Under the pieces are notes generated by a model, which had not been told where the DNA came from, ran no database searches, and saw nothing but the letters and a program-made list of their open reading frames with translations. Both the position numbers and the translations under genes were made by a program. This document shows, one piece after another, positions 27,249 through 40,600 of a stretch of DNA of 64,000 nt. The stretch's first letter is position 1. Each line of letters opens with the position of its first letter. This stretch comes from Apus apus. Its lineage: Eukaryota > Chordata > Aves > Apodiformes > Apodidae. The stretch covers positions 13,086,780-13,150,779 of the forward strand of contig NC_067291.1 of NCBI RefSeq assembly GCF_020740795.1, written 5' to 3'.

Positions 27249-30200
27249 CTGTGGACAGAAATATTAGCTTAGACATTTCAACATTCTTAATTATACCAGT
27301 CTGTTTTAAATCCTGAATGTGTTCACTCACTAGCAATAAATCTCAGTCACCAGTGTCAATCAGTCAAAGAGCCTCTGCTGCAGAAAGCATAAGAATCACA
27401 AATCATCATTTTTAAGCGATTACAGAAAGGTTTGACATGGCCATTCCTTCCTGCCACATGACACACTAGCACAGAACACCTTCCTAGAGACCTCCTGCTC
27501 TTTTTCTTTATGAATCTTCACCCCACAGAACTCAAGTTTTCTTAGGGCCTTTCACTGAACCACTGCAAAGCTGGTTAGTGAACAGCAGCAAACTATCATC
27601 CAATTCCTCAGCTAAGCAGACTTCCAAAGGGAAGTATGTGGAATTAGGAATTTCACTTAAAGACAGGAAGCTGAAAAACAAAATAATACATCAGTGACGA
27701 AACCTGGTAAGAGCCAAGCTGAAAGCACCTTTAGCCAAGTCTGATTTTGAACCAACAAGATGACCAGGCCTTTTTTCCCCTTAAGAGAACCTCTGAAAGG
27801 TCCAAAGCCTAAACCAGTCTCTCTAAGAAAAGTAAAATCAGAATTTCTTACCAGTAAGTCCAACCTTCTTCCTGCACATGAAACAACGATTCTTTTTCTG
27901 TTTTGGTTTGTCAAGTGACTTGTCTTGTTCTTCAGGTGTAGGCTCTGCATTCTCTGACACTGAAGCTAACATTAAAAAAAAAAATAATAAGAACAATGGG
28001 GGGAACAAAAGCCTGTTTCTCTCCCCTTCCTCTGTTTAAGTCATACAATAATCTAAAGTGCTCATTGTAAATTTAGGTTCTGGAGTTAGCCCTTCTTCTG
28101 CAGTTTCCATGTCTGCAGTGTAATGGACTCTCAACAGTGGTACTGGAATGACTTTCGAGAATTCACTGAATGCTCAAAGTTCACAGTACAAAAAATCCCA
28201 CAGAAACAGCATAATTAAAAATTAGGTTTAAGAGTAACATTCAGTGCTGTCAGATTTGGGAAGAAAACCTAACACCATGTGTTCCCACAAGGGTTACTAG
28301 TCTGGTTCCTAAAGTCTGCTTGTAAGAAGCAATGTATTTTTTAGGATTAGTTGAGTAGAATACTACCTTTCAAATACTGAATCAACACTATTTTTGCTGA
28401 ATGCTGCAGTATTGAGGCCACACAAAACACAGCATTTCAGAACAATCTCTACCACTGTGACACTGCTGCTCTTGTACACCTGGAAAAAGCCTAAGCAGAG
28501 GCTAGTGACCACCTGGGGTGAGACACCATTAGCTAGATACAGACTTACAGAGAAGTATGTTATGCTGAAACCCAGAAGGAAGCAGGCAAACACTTCATTT
28601 TAAATACACTTTTGCTAAGACAGCTTCCAACCTATTTTAACATTCTTCCACATCTGCAAGAGACAGGTTACCAGTTGTCTGGGAGAATGTAAACAAGTAA
28701 TGGTAGTATTCGCCTGACCCTGGTAAAAATAGAAATTGGCTGGTTTTCCTCTAGTATTTGCACATTCCTTACATTACAAACAGAAATAGAAACCAGAAAA
28801 CCCAACTTCACTTCGAGGAAGGCTAAGAGGCAATCTCTGCCTACCAGTCATTGCTAGATCACAGTAGGACAAGTCTCCAGTGACAAAGGTACAGGGAGGA
28901 TAGGAGCATTTGCAGAAAAGACAAAGAACAAAATCAGGCTCCAGCTGGGAGGACTGTCAATGGAAGCAGAGCTAGAACCAACGTTGTAAAGAAGGGAATA
29001 AAACAGCAAGCTCAGACATTTTTCAGGGAAAAATCTGCAGGCACCTCTGTGCAGCTGGGCTCTTGTTAGGCTGAGCCTGTCAGATGCAGTTCTGTGCTAG
29101 TTCTAGGCCAGCCAACTGCTACTGTGCATGACAATTCCAGAGGGGCTTTTTCCTGTGCTGCTATTCTGATTTTTTTTTTTTTAAGAGTAAAGGGCACTTT
29201 CCACTTCTGCAATGTATCAAAACATGTTACTCTGTTCCAAGCAACATCAATGGGTAGCACTATATCCAACTACCAGCAAAAGGTATTGCCCAAGTGGACA
29301 GTATATTCCAAAGGTTAATCTAGCAAAGATACTGTAACACGTGGTTTAATAAATCCTTTAAAAATCACCATCTATGTTACAAGCAGAGCTCTTCTTTGTG
29401 CTTAAATCTATAAAAATTGATAGGTTGCCAAAAAAAAAGTTCAACAGCTTTAAATGGCTGTTAAAGGGCACATTTCTGAGTGGACAGATTTGCTAGATAA
29501 GAAAAATACTTTGAAAGCAGTAAGGATTAAAAGATGCAAGGTAAGTATCAGAAGTGGTAAGACTCACTCAAATGAACTCTTGCAGTGTTATAGGAAACAG
29601 ATATTGCAGTGTTTATTAATTAGGCAAGCTTCATGCCATGAATTAGCAGTGAGCAGCTAACATTCTTAAGTTTGCATTTCCTGTTATAGCAAAATCCAGT
29701 TACCTCAGTAGAAGTTTCACTGATAGCTTCTGTAACTATGTGCTAAATCTACAAAAAAACCTGGCACTGTTCCCTGCATAACAAGGCTCTCTAATACATA
29801 CATACTTACATTTTCTTTGTGCGTATGGTGCTCACATTAAAAAGGATTAAAATATTTAAGGACTGCTGCTCACTGTAGAATTGAGCGGGAAGATGCTGCT
29901 GCTGCCACAAGTCACTTCTTATCTACTGTAGTAACCATAAATTTTACATCTCAATTAGCTTGTGCATAGAAGCCAGAGATTTGACTCAAAATCCTCAATG
30001 ATGATCATGAATATCCCAACTGCTAAGCCACGTTTAGATGGCCAAGTGCCAGTGTGAGGTGCCCCATCTATAAGGTGGCTGTGATGAATGCAATAGAGAA
30101 AAGCCAGGTAAAGGCAATACCACCCAGTTTGGAGCTCACAGGAAACACGTTGCAGCCACTCCCAGCTTCTGTACTTTGTCTGGATTCCATGATGCTGCTG

Positions 30201-33200
30201 CCTGCTGTGTTTGAACCACTTCCCTCCCTTTGCCCCAGCCCCAGCTCTCCCTTTAGCTGGAGAACAGAAGCACTGGCAGCACCAGAACCAGCTGCCAACT
30301 AAAAGGAATGAAGCATGAATGCATTTTTCTGGAGCTGGTAAGTTGTGTTGCCTGCTAGATGTTCCCTGTTTTACAGAGCATGCTCTTAGCTTATGAAAAC
30401 AAGCAGAGCCTGAATTTTCTCCTAAAGGCAGAAGCTTTTGCTACTGCTTTGCTTGTGCCAACCCCGCTTGAACTTCAGTGTACTCTGACTGAAAACCAGC
30501 CATGAGCTAAAAGCACACAGAGCTCTGTGCAACTGCTGCAAGACTCCCAACACCTCATCTGCTCTCTCCTCTCTCCCTGCTCTGGATCTTTTATGTTTAT
30601 CACCCCTGCATTACCAGATACAGATTTTCAAATAAAAAGGTTCCTCATTCCCACATGAAGAGTATTAGCAGCTACACTTACCTCTTAAGTGCACCTGACC
30701 AGACTTAGAAAGAAGAACACCCACTCCTCCAGAAGAATGAAATACAAAGTTAATCCTAAGAAGAAGATCACTACTTCCTCATATTTTAACAGAAAGCTGA
30801 AGCAATCAGCTAAAATACAGTTCCAGTGTTAGGAAGAGGCAAATTAAATAAAATAAACCCACACTTATCTACAAAATTTAGTTTTAAATCTCTCATTAAA
30901 GTTCTCTCTCCCTGAAGCATTCATCCAGTAATAGGATATCCTGCATTATTTTCTACACTTGTATCATAATTATACTCTCGACCTCTGAGCCGCTGATACC
31001 ATCACAAAACACTGAAGTATCCATCAATTCCTTTCCAATTATGTCTACTGAGTTAACCCTGCCCTGATAAGGTCCCCTGGAGTTGATGCCATTAGTTCAA
31101 CAGCATTCATACTAGGTCCAGGCTATCTCCATGTAAAATTCTGTTGCAATTTAATTATTTTAATAGCAATTTTTAAAAACTTAGTCTGCAATGGCTACAT
31201 TTTAAATTCTTTTACCTCACCAAAAAAATCATAGATGAGCACAAAAAACATGTGACTTCATTGAAAAGAACAGCTATGCACCTTTTATCTAGATAGCTAA
31301 TCTTAAGTATTTTGATTTTTCAAAATACTAACCACACCATATTACATGATAGATTGCATTTTGCCATGCTAATATATGGAGCTCTCCATTTTAGCAATGG
31401 GGTTGAAAATCAGAGCAGCTGTTTTCGTGCTCTGAAATTTTCAGTCTCAAAGAGGCTAAAAGCTCACCCATGAATGACTTATACTTTTAGCCCTATGTAC
31501 TCGAGTTTTAAGAACTCCAGAACGTATGTGGCAGCGTGCTCCTGATTTCACAAGTTTAATTTACCTTTAAAAACCTCCCTGAAATATGAAGCATGAATCC
31601 TAAACCTGGATGGTTTTAAACTCAGAGAAGTGCAGCACCTCTTTACTGCTTGCAGGACTGCTGGGAGGCAGCCCTGTTAATCCCCTGGCTGACAAATAAG
31701 CAACCCTGACAGGGCTGCAATATTGACCAAAAGGTACAACAGCCCATGAGGCAATCTAAAGTGAGCTGGAGAAATGCTCAGAGAAAAAGCTGCTACAAAA
31801 GCTGGATTGTACCTTAATGCATTTCATTTTAGGTCATCCTCAATGATATGCTCATGATATTTAAGAACATTAAATTACATTTATTGGTCATTATCTAGTG
31901 TCTGGGTTTTTTTGCAGTGTTCAGTACCTATTAGCATTGTTACTCAATCACTAAAAGCAAACCCTAGATTTAACTTATTCTACAGTTTTCCTCTATTTCT
32001 TTTCTCTCTATTCCTCTTTTGCAATGCATAAAACCAATGAAGACAAACAAACCTGGACTGCTCTTTGGGATTTTTACTCCTTTGTGGTTTAGCTTGTCTG
32101 CAAACAGCAAGGACTATGTGCACACAGCTCAAGTCCCATTTAGCTGTCTGCTTTAAAAAATAATCATAGTAATCTAAGAAAGCTTAACTATTCACCTAAT
32201 CTTTCATTCATTGTTATTGTAGCCTAGTAAATCTTGTTAAGGAGCAAGTTAAGGGGACTTCAGCTACATACAACTACAATAGACTAACTTATTATACAAG
32301 GAGCATGAGGCAATTTGCTCCAGAACAGACATTCCAATGAAGCAAGATTTTTATCAGTATAAGTACTGAACAAGTTATCAAAGCAGACATCATTTCTTCT
32401 TTTCCTCCCCTACATCAACAGAAGTAGCATTACAAGCTCTTCAGTCTGGGACCAACTCCCACAGTTCTGAGACTTTTCTTTTTTAAATGCTAAAAAGCTA
32501 GACAATACTAAAGAACGTTGATTCACACGTTTCTATTACATTCTTGTCAGTAGCCTAAAGCTCAAATTCTGAAATGATATGGGGGGAAAACAAACACTTT
32601 AAGATGCACAATAGCTACAACTCAATGAACTCCACTTGACAGCCGTTATAAGCTGCTTTATCTACAAACTTACACTTTGAAAGCAGAAGAATTTAAAACT
32701 GGAAACACTAAATTTCCTACAAGTTTTAGTTAAGGGTTAGCACAGAAGCAACTCTTCAGAAAATGAGGTTGACTCTGCCACAGTGAGTTATAAATAGGGA
32801 TTGTAATTTAGAACTGCAATTACACAGTGGTGGTGTTCTTAGTTTAGAAATCACTATGGTACAAAGAAAAGGACACAGCCGAGTCTTCTAAACACCTAAT
32901 ATAGGTTGATCCTTGAAACACATTCTGTAAATGCAAATATGCTCCCAAAAATCAAAGCTTCTAGTTGAGAAACCTATCTTATCTTCTCATAGAATTTTCT
33001 GTAGAGGTGGAGAATGAGAAGTAGCATAAGTTTATCCAAATAGGTAAGGAGACATTCCTCTGAAACTTGCTGAGAAAGTCTTTTCACAGGCCCAAGCCAA
33101 CCCACAGTAGAAACATCAAAGATGATTTTAAAATAAAGCACTTCCTCCACTCACTCCCCAACCCCCTGGCCTCCCAAAGAAAAAAGACAGTAGATGCTGC

Positions 33201-36200
33201 AAACCAGGAGTTTTAATGTACAGCTAAGCCAGGCAAGTAAGACACGGCATAAACAGCCTCTTTCAGGCACTGTATGGAAGATAAAGAATCATGAGACTAA
33301 CAGGAAGAAAAAAGAACAACAGGGTAGTAGGAAGATCAGCTTATAGAGGTTGCCTTTATATTCCTTGATGTGCCACATCCATATCAGCATAGATCTACAG
33401 TGCCTGACTGAGGTGTTCTACTTCTGAGGTTCCCAGGAAGGGAAGCTGTAACCTGCACAGGAGCTGGGTTACAGCTGGCATGCAGCACATCCCAGGCTCC
33501 CCATACTGGTGAACATGGATGTAGAACCATTTGTTTAATATTCAAAGATATATCAACTAAAAGTCTATCTTCCAAACCTCCCTCTGCTGTGCAAATATAT
33601 GGAACTTAGGAAGCATAAGCCTTTTTCACCAATTGCTCTTCTCCTGAGCCTGGGTGAGGAGAGACATCATTGATTGTTAAGTGCATGCCTGGTGTGCACT
33701 GTCCAAACTGAGGTAAGAAGAGCTCTCAGCTCCATAAAACAAACTAAATAGCAGGTATTAAAACATATGTCTAGAATACAACTTTGTAAGAGTAAACAAG
33801 TTTCTAACAATTGTCATCTCAAAGGCTAATCCAAAACAGCAGTAGCATTAAAACCTTTTTTCTGAGTCTTACAGCTACCATTTGTGTGACCAAGAAGGTG
33901 GCTTTGCTCAGTGCAGCAGCTGAATAAGGACTCTTCTGTTCCACCCTCAGGTTTAGAAATGTATTTGAAAAGCACAACTTTTGACACCAGAGGTACAATA
34001 AAAGAACTTATATTTACCATCTTTAAGTAGAATTACATGTCACATCTGTGGAAAACCCTAACTCCTATGTTTAGATGAGTCTACAGAAACATAATTCTAC
34101 CCACTAAAGCCTTAGCTGTGTCAGCAGAAGGCAGACTACTTACTGACTTACCTTAAAACACCTTTTATAATGTCTATGGATGACAAGTCTGAACAAGGCT
34201 GGTACACTATCTGGCATTTTTCTATTTTCCTAAGAAATACTATTAAAAACTTTAGTTTTAAGCTCTGCAAGCCTGCACATAAAAAGGAAAAAAATATTGG
34301 AGAAAAAACCTGTATATTGTACCAGCAATATGGATTTTAGTCCAATAGAGTAAAAAAATCACCCACTCAGACATTTTCCTTCAAGCAACTAGAATTTGTG
34401 GTTTGGTAATTTTATTTCTGATAAACTGTATTTCAGTGAATCAAAATATTCTACCACTACAGTTTATAAGTGTTTCATGTTCATACACAATACTAACACT
34501 GTTCTTATAGTAGCTACATTGTAACACTCTGTCACAAATATGCTTATAAAATGCTGTGATATTTGCTGCAAATGGCTACTCTGAGAAGTAACATATTCAA
34601 AACTCTATTTAGATGTAATAGCTGTGGCATAAAGACAGAACTGCAGATTGATTTATGATGTGCATTGCTAACCCAAATTAACCCACTTACTACAGTAGAT
34701 ACTGAAATTACTAGTTAAACATACATGTTTTCAGTTTAAGACTTGCTTTTTGAGAGGAAAGTTTATCCGTATTTTCTCTTCTGATTTCACAGAATATTTG
34801 GGTTTGAGATAAGCATTCTCTTGAACAGAAGCATATTAAGTACAAAGTTTCTAAAATATTATTCACAAGTTCTGCCTCTGAAAACTAGGCACCAACCTTG
34901 CAAATCTTCTGTCTCAGGTACTGTTTTGTCCACAGCTGAACTATCCGGTTGGGATGATGCTACAGATTCTGTTAAAAGTGACTGACTTGACACAGGGCTG
35001 GGAGGGCAAACAAAAAAGTTATTATTTTTGAGGCATGTCCATGTTGCACTGAGCATTCCTGAAAAAAATACATTAGGGTACATCTTGATCAAAGAGAATA
35101 CCAAAACTTCTCCCTCTGGAGTTGTTTCTGTAACCATTTAAAAACAACACGGTGCCTAAGAACACAATCTAAATTGATGAAAAAGAAACTTTTTTTTGTA
35201 CTCATACTGAATGCAATAAACCAGTTCATCTATAAAAAGAGAAAGAAATATTTTGGGGTAGTTTGGCACACCATCCTTCCACACAGAAGCAACAATGCAA
35301 CATTCAATATGCAAGGACTTTTATAGCATAAGTCACCAAGATAATTGTAGAGGAGCTACTTTTTGGCTTTCTAGTGATTAGGAACAAGAAAATTGCAGCA
35401 TGTCAATGTTTCCAGTAACAAGGCATTTGCAGCTGTACACAGAACTCCCTAGATTTTCACAGCGTAAAGTGGTGCTGGCCAAACTTACCCTGTCAACTGT
35501 ACTGCTAAAATCACAAATTAATACCCTGGTAGTTATGGGAGAGAGATCTGGTACCATCAGTCACTTGCAGCCAAAGTGCTCATCTAGCAGCTCTACTGTG
35601 GAGCAAGATAGAGCTGAAGACCCAAGTGAGAGGTAGCATTTGCCCAATTTGTTTCTCTCTTTCCACTTAGGGATTCACTCTGAATGCAAGAAACTGGATT
35701 ATCCAGCAGCCAGTGAACTAGGAAAGCCCTACCAGTAGTCCCTGACACCACCAGGACATTGGAACTGCAATGTGAATTGCCAGAAACTGCATGTAGGTCT
35801 TCTAAGTTAGCTTCTGCAGTACAACACACTAACATCTTCCACTCAAAAATTCGCAATGCACTGCAGTTGTTGTTGGTTGTGTCATTCTAAACTGAAATGC
35901 AGCCACTAAACAAACAAATGTTTAGCTTCTACAAATGGAGAGCACTTAGTAAGTCTGAGTGATTTACAAGAGGACATTATGTCTCCTTGAATAATCCAGT
36001 TGGAAATTATTTGTTTAATAAGACATCAGTTCCATAGCACAACCTGTACTAAGACTCATATCTTTCCCCTGCTCTAGTATGCTCCACTTTTCACAAAGCA
36101 ACTGTTTTGTTAACACATTATCATACATTTATTTACAAGTGCTCTAGTCATCAGCTTTCTGCCACTGAACAAAATCCTCAAATTTCTGAGATGGAAAGAG

Positions 36201-37583
36201 TTCTCCTTTCGTAAACATACAACCAGTCCCACATTTTGTGGGGTCAGAAGACTAGCCAGACAAATCTCTGTAGAGGAGCATGAACCTGGCAATGCTCCTA
36301 CTTGAGGCTAAATTCTAAAGATGAATTTGCATTTGAATGCCAGATGTAGCTAACAGACCAGCTACTGTTTACTGTGAGATCCCGTGCTTTACAGTTAGTT
36401 AAATCTTACTTATTCCTAACCCAGGCATTTAATGATGTAGCAACAGTACACTTCATTTCATCATCCTGATACAGACTTTAAGGTAAAAACACAGAATAGC
36501 AGACAGAAACAGTTTACCTTGGCTGCATAGATGAAGTCAATGTAGAATCTAAAGTTGACTGGGTTTCCTGGGCACTGCCTTCTGTGCACTGAACCGGTAA
36601 GGACTCAGTTATACTACTGACAGAAGCTGCTGGAAGGAAGGCACTAATGTAAAATGCGTTACACTACTTCCCAGGATTATCAAAGTTATACAATTCTTTT
36701 TCAACCCTCACGACATCACCCAGGAAAGTAACTGAATCTCAGCCCATATCACAACGAAACAATTTTACAAAAAGTAATTACATTTGGCCCCATTTCGATC
36801 ACGTTCCAGCCCCAGGCTTCCAGAAGTTAGAGAACACTGAAGTTTGAAGCTGGAGTTTTAAAATTATTACTATTTTCTGCTAATTAAAGTATTTACAAAC
36901 AGCTTTCTCAGCATAAATGGCAACATTCTGAAATTTTAAGCTCAGGTTTTGTTAGAAAACCCCAAGATGGACCTGTGAAATTGTACTCTAGGATCCTAAT
37001 TACAACTTTGGATCAACTTTGAAGTTGTAAAACCTAGATAGCCAGATTTCAATGGAAGCTATTGCTTCATTTTTAGAAGTCAAGTTACTATTAAAGTCAA
37101 GGAGGGAAGTCCGCAAGAGTATGCCATGAGATTCCTTGTTGTTAGAATCCAGCCTCAAAGCTCCAGGGAAGCACTCCCTAATCCTCTCTTCCCTTGGCAG
37201 AACCTGCTGAAGATGCAAACATCAGGGTGAACAGAGCAGAAAAAAAGCTCCTCCACAGCACGATTACATTATGAGTATTCTCATCCAAGTGCATCCCACA
37301 AGGTAAGATATTTGAATAAAATGGTTTGCACTGATGCTCCTATACTTTCAGTATTTGGACATGATCAGGAGAAGTTGCTGTCTACAATATTGTTTTTAGT
37401 TGTGCAAACAGAAGTGTGTTAGTGTTACTTACCAGGAGGGCTAATTCTACCATTACTGTTCTGCCTTTGAAGATGTTCTTTGTAGCACACTGAACACATG
37501 CCATTTGTACGAGGATTCCCATAAAATCCGCAACCAGTGGAACAAAGCATAGGCACTTGGCTACGGTTGGTTTCTTGAGCCAT
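27100..37583 (-). CDS. ZFAND6: AN1-type zinc finger protein 6, complete coding region
   Basis: ZFAND6 (AWP1) is a ubiquitin-binding adaptor. By family knowledge its A20 finger binds ubiquitin chains, and it acts in NF-kB signalling and, through PEX6, in export of PEX5 from peroxisomes. Five minus-strand coding exons (37433-37583, 36518-36629, 34897-34997, 27852-27965, 27100-27248) join in phase to 208 codons, the human length. The A20 finger has C14, C18, C30 and C33 (CX3CX11CX2C). A Ser/Thr/Gln-rich linker follows (about 45-140). The AN1 finger ligands are C149, C152, C163, C165, C170, H173, H179 and C181. The C-terminus [12 protein letters not shown] distinguishes it from its paralogue ZFAND5, which ends VVAEKIQRI as I recall. 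The start has A at -3 and G at +4. FAH follows downstream, as in human 15q25.1. Confidence 0.97.
27852..27965 (-). CDS. ZFAND6: ZFAND6 coding exon 4 (residues 122-160)
   Basis: 114 nt. It codes the end of the linker ([20 protein letters not shown]), the basic KQKKNR and the first AN1 ligands in [12 protein letters not shown] (C149, C152). The donor is G|GTAAGA, splitting the Gly160 codon in the middle of the AN1 finger. Confidence 0.96.
27966..34896 (-). other. ZFAND6: ZFAND6 intron between coding exons 3 and 4 (6.9 kb)
   Basis: AT-rich and without recognised genes, transposons or long ORFs. I saw nothing in it beyond short T and A runs (for example 29170-29182). Confidence 0.8.
34897..34997 (-). 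CDS. ZFAND6: ZFAND6 coding exon 3 (residues 88-122)
   Basis: 101 nt. It codes [20 protein letters not shown] and then [13 protein letters not shown], closely following mammalian ZFAND6. The donor is CAAG|GTTGGT, with T rather than A or G at +3. It is followed by the longest intron inside the coding region (6.9 kb). Confidence 0.95.
36518..36629 (-). CDS. ZFAND6: ZFAND6 coding exon 2 (residues 51-88)
   Basis: 112 nt coding the start of the linker, with conserved ESLPVQCT and SSMQP. The acceptor is a tandem CAGCAG. Using the first AG gives two alanines at 51-52 and aligns with human; using the second drops one alanine and keeps the frame. The donor is AG|GTAAAC. Confidence 0.93.
36624..36635 (-). 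promoter_or_regulatory. ZFAND6: NAGNAG tandem splice acceptor of ZFAND6 coding exon 2
   Basis: The minus strand reads CCTTCCAGCAGCTTC across the intron-exon border. Both AGs, 3 nt apart, are valid 3' splice sites, giving proteins of 208 or 207 residues. NAGNAG acceptors of the CAGCAG form are commonly used both ways in vertebrates. Confidence 0.65.
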
Positions 37584-37602
37584 TTTCGCTTCTTCTATAA
37601 AC
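37433..37602 (-). CDS. ZFAND6: ZFAND6 first coding exon (5' UTR end plus residues 1-51)
   Basis: The acceptor TTTCAG precedes 37602; 19 nt of 5' UTR lead to the ATG at 37581-37583 in context GCGAAAATGG. It codes [20 protein letters not shown] and the rest of the A20 zinc finger, ending at NGRISPP plus one base of codon 51. The donor is G|GTAAGT. That the exon begins inside the 5' UTR shows at least one non-coding exon lies upstream. Confidence 0.96.
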
Positions 37603-40600
37603 CTGAAATTGATACATACAACACACTATTTAGAAGCCTGAGAATTTTACAGTTGACATTTGAAAATCTGGAGTTTCCTACAGCTCAGCAAAGAGGTATT
37701 TTTAAAAAGATGCTTTGCAGGAAACTCAGTGACCTTTCCTAAAGAAAGGATTTATCCATGAAGCCTGTTCAGTAACACAAACACAGCCACACGTATGCTT
37801 CGTGTGACCCACACATACAGAGCCATTTTATGGTCACTAACAGAGAAGAGTAGTTTTAGGAAATACTGGAAGTATTACTGCTTCTAGCTGTAAGTTAAGG
37901 GGAGGCAGGAGAGGGGGACACCTACACTTAACTGCTCTTGAAATTTGAACACCTGCTGCTGTGAATGAGAACTGTAAAAGGCAAGCATGGTAACATGTCT
38001 ACTTACTGCATCATAACTAACAACAGTCACCCAAATTTGCAAGTTACTACTGACCAGCGGGTTATTAGTGAAAGACAACACAACTACTTACCACAAAACC
38101 TGTATTATGATTTTTCACACGGCAAAAAGAAAATTGCCCTCTCAGTTAAAAGGACTACCTCCAATATACCAGTTGTGGGAAAATATACTAAAAGTGAGAA
38201 ATAAGAAGATCAATATCCAGGCAACTCATGTAACATCCTTAGATTCAGTTTTCATAAGCGCTGTACCATTTGTGTTTCTGTCCCTGGCTTGCCAAGATTT
38301 ACAAATCATCTTAAAACAAGAAAATTACAGCCAATGACCATTTTCAATGATGTTCTGAGTCTCTCAATAATTCTCAAATGGTCACTTGTAAATCAGTTAC
38401 TGTTACCAAGAAAATTAATTTTTCATTTTTTGCCATCCTCCATAAATACTTTTTTGGCTTTTTTGTGTCAGTTTGTTTGAAAGAAAGAAAAAAGTTTCTC
38501 ATTAAGAAATTAAGTATATTAAGGTACCAATTATTTGATTTTAGATTAAAAATTAGGCTAGTTTTAACTGTTGCAAGTCAAATCAAAGATAAACAATATT
38601 ACTGAAAAAAAATAAAATCAATCTTTCACATAATATCAACATCTATTTCAAAAGCAGATAAAATAAAATCTAGAGGGGAAGGAGTTGCAAGATATTTGAA
38701 TACTTCACCAGCTGCCAAGTCATAAAACTAGATTAAACCACAGTAAGAAGTGCACCAGGGTACAAAAATTTCCTTTTATGTAAAATGCATTTGAACCCAA
38801 TACAAACAAATTTCTTATTATTTTGTTTTTGACAAATATGTTCATTGCCTCTTACACCCACACCCACTGCATTTTGTTTTTATTTCCCCAAAGCATACAA
38901 AATTGATACCTCAAAAGTGAAACTTTTAGTTGCAAAGCTAACAGCTACCAAACAACTGTCAAGTCTTCTGTTCACAGGAATAAGCTACCCTACTCCAAGG
39001 ATGAGAAAGTGTTCAAGATACAAGACAAGGAAGACACACAGGAAGATGAAATCATTATCTCTGTTAGCATCTTACTCAGCTTCAACCTGCAACTAAGCTT
39101 ATTTCAGCTGTTTGACTGTACTCCCCCACCCCAATACAGAAGCATTTGCTTTCTACATACAAAGCCCCCATTGACCTCAGACGACAGCTAAATTTGATTT
39201 TGCTGAAGTACTGTACTTGTAGCTGAAAGAGCACTTTCATCCCTGCCTTTCTCCAGACAGCCCTTTAGAATGGAGCTGCAAGCAGGGCGTGTGGGAATTC
39301 AGTTCTTAGGCTGGGCCCAACTTTCAGTGAAGCCATTCCAGGGGAGTGCAAATGAGCACAAGTTTTGTGCTTTGGTAACTCAGACCAATTTAAAGATGAA
39401 ATGTTACGCAAGTCACTCTTGGCACAGAATGTTTACAATTGAAACACTAATTAAAAAACCACTCCAGACATAGTATTTCAAGGGCTAAGAGATTCAATTT
39501 CACAAAACAAATACTAATCTTTTTGATTTTAGACAACAGGACATTAAAAAAACTCTACCACATTAACTTTCAAAGTTTGCTGTGATTACCCTCCTGTTCA
39601 ATAGTTGGCTTCAAGCAGCACACAGGAACTCAGCAGTAGCACCAGTTACTGCTAATTTTCTTAATCCCCAATACAACCAGGTGCTAATGCAATCACAGCA
39701 TAACAATTTCTAACATAGATGTAAAAAAAAAAAGTATGCTTCAATTCAATAAACAAGTTGTGAAAGGTGCACAAAGATGCCCAGAAGATAAACAAGAAAA
39801 GCTGGACTGAGTTCCAGCTAAGCCAGTTTCAGAGCTCATTAACCAGTGGATCCTGCCACCAGCCAAAGCACAAGCCACTGGCATGAGGTTCCAGAACACT
39901 CAAATCTCCAAGGGGAAGTGCCAGGGATTCTTCTGAAGAGTTTTATTAAAAGCCACAGGAAGTGGAAGATCCCTCATTGGTTGCTAATATTCAGGGAACA
40001 AAATGGAGAAGAGATAGGATCAAACTGATGCAATGTTATGAAGTAAAATGAGAAAGAAGTTGAACCAATTAAAGAGCTTGCTGCAATCAGAAGGGGCAAT
40101 TGCATACACTACCCCCCAATTAGTGTCCTAAGCCACCAAAAAGAAACCCACCAGGAAAAAAAAGGGCCATCACCACCATAGAAAGTTTTTTGACAGTTCA
40201 GTGAGCTCAATCAGGTCACACGGGTGGGGGGGGAAGAAAGAAAAATGCACCACACAGAGAGGAAAAACTCTGGAACTGCTGCGAGGGATGACATGTGACC
40301 AGGAGGGACAACACACATAGGACCACCTCTTTCAGCAGCCTGTAAGCTCCCAGATGAGATGGCTGAACTGATCTATCTGAACCCTGAAGCCAGAGAATGT
40401 AAAACCAGTATAATCAGCTTCCACTCCCCAGCTTCTCACTCCTCCCCATGCTCTTCCCTCCCTCTCAGTGCTTATGTGCACAGAAATCAATCAAGGAAGA
40501 GATCAAACCTGGAAAACCAACTGCTTATTCTTTTGCCAACTAGTTTTAGCACAGATTGGTTTCCAAGACTGTGTTTGCCACGTGTGCTGTTTGGGCATGA

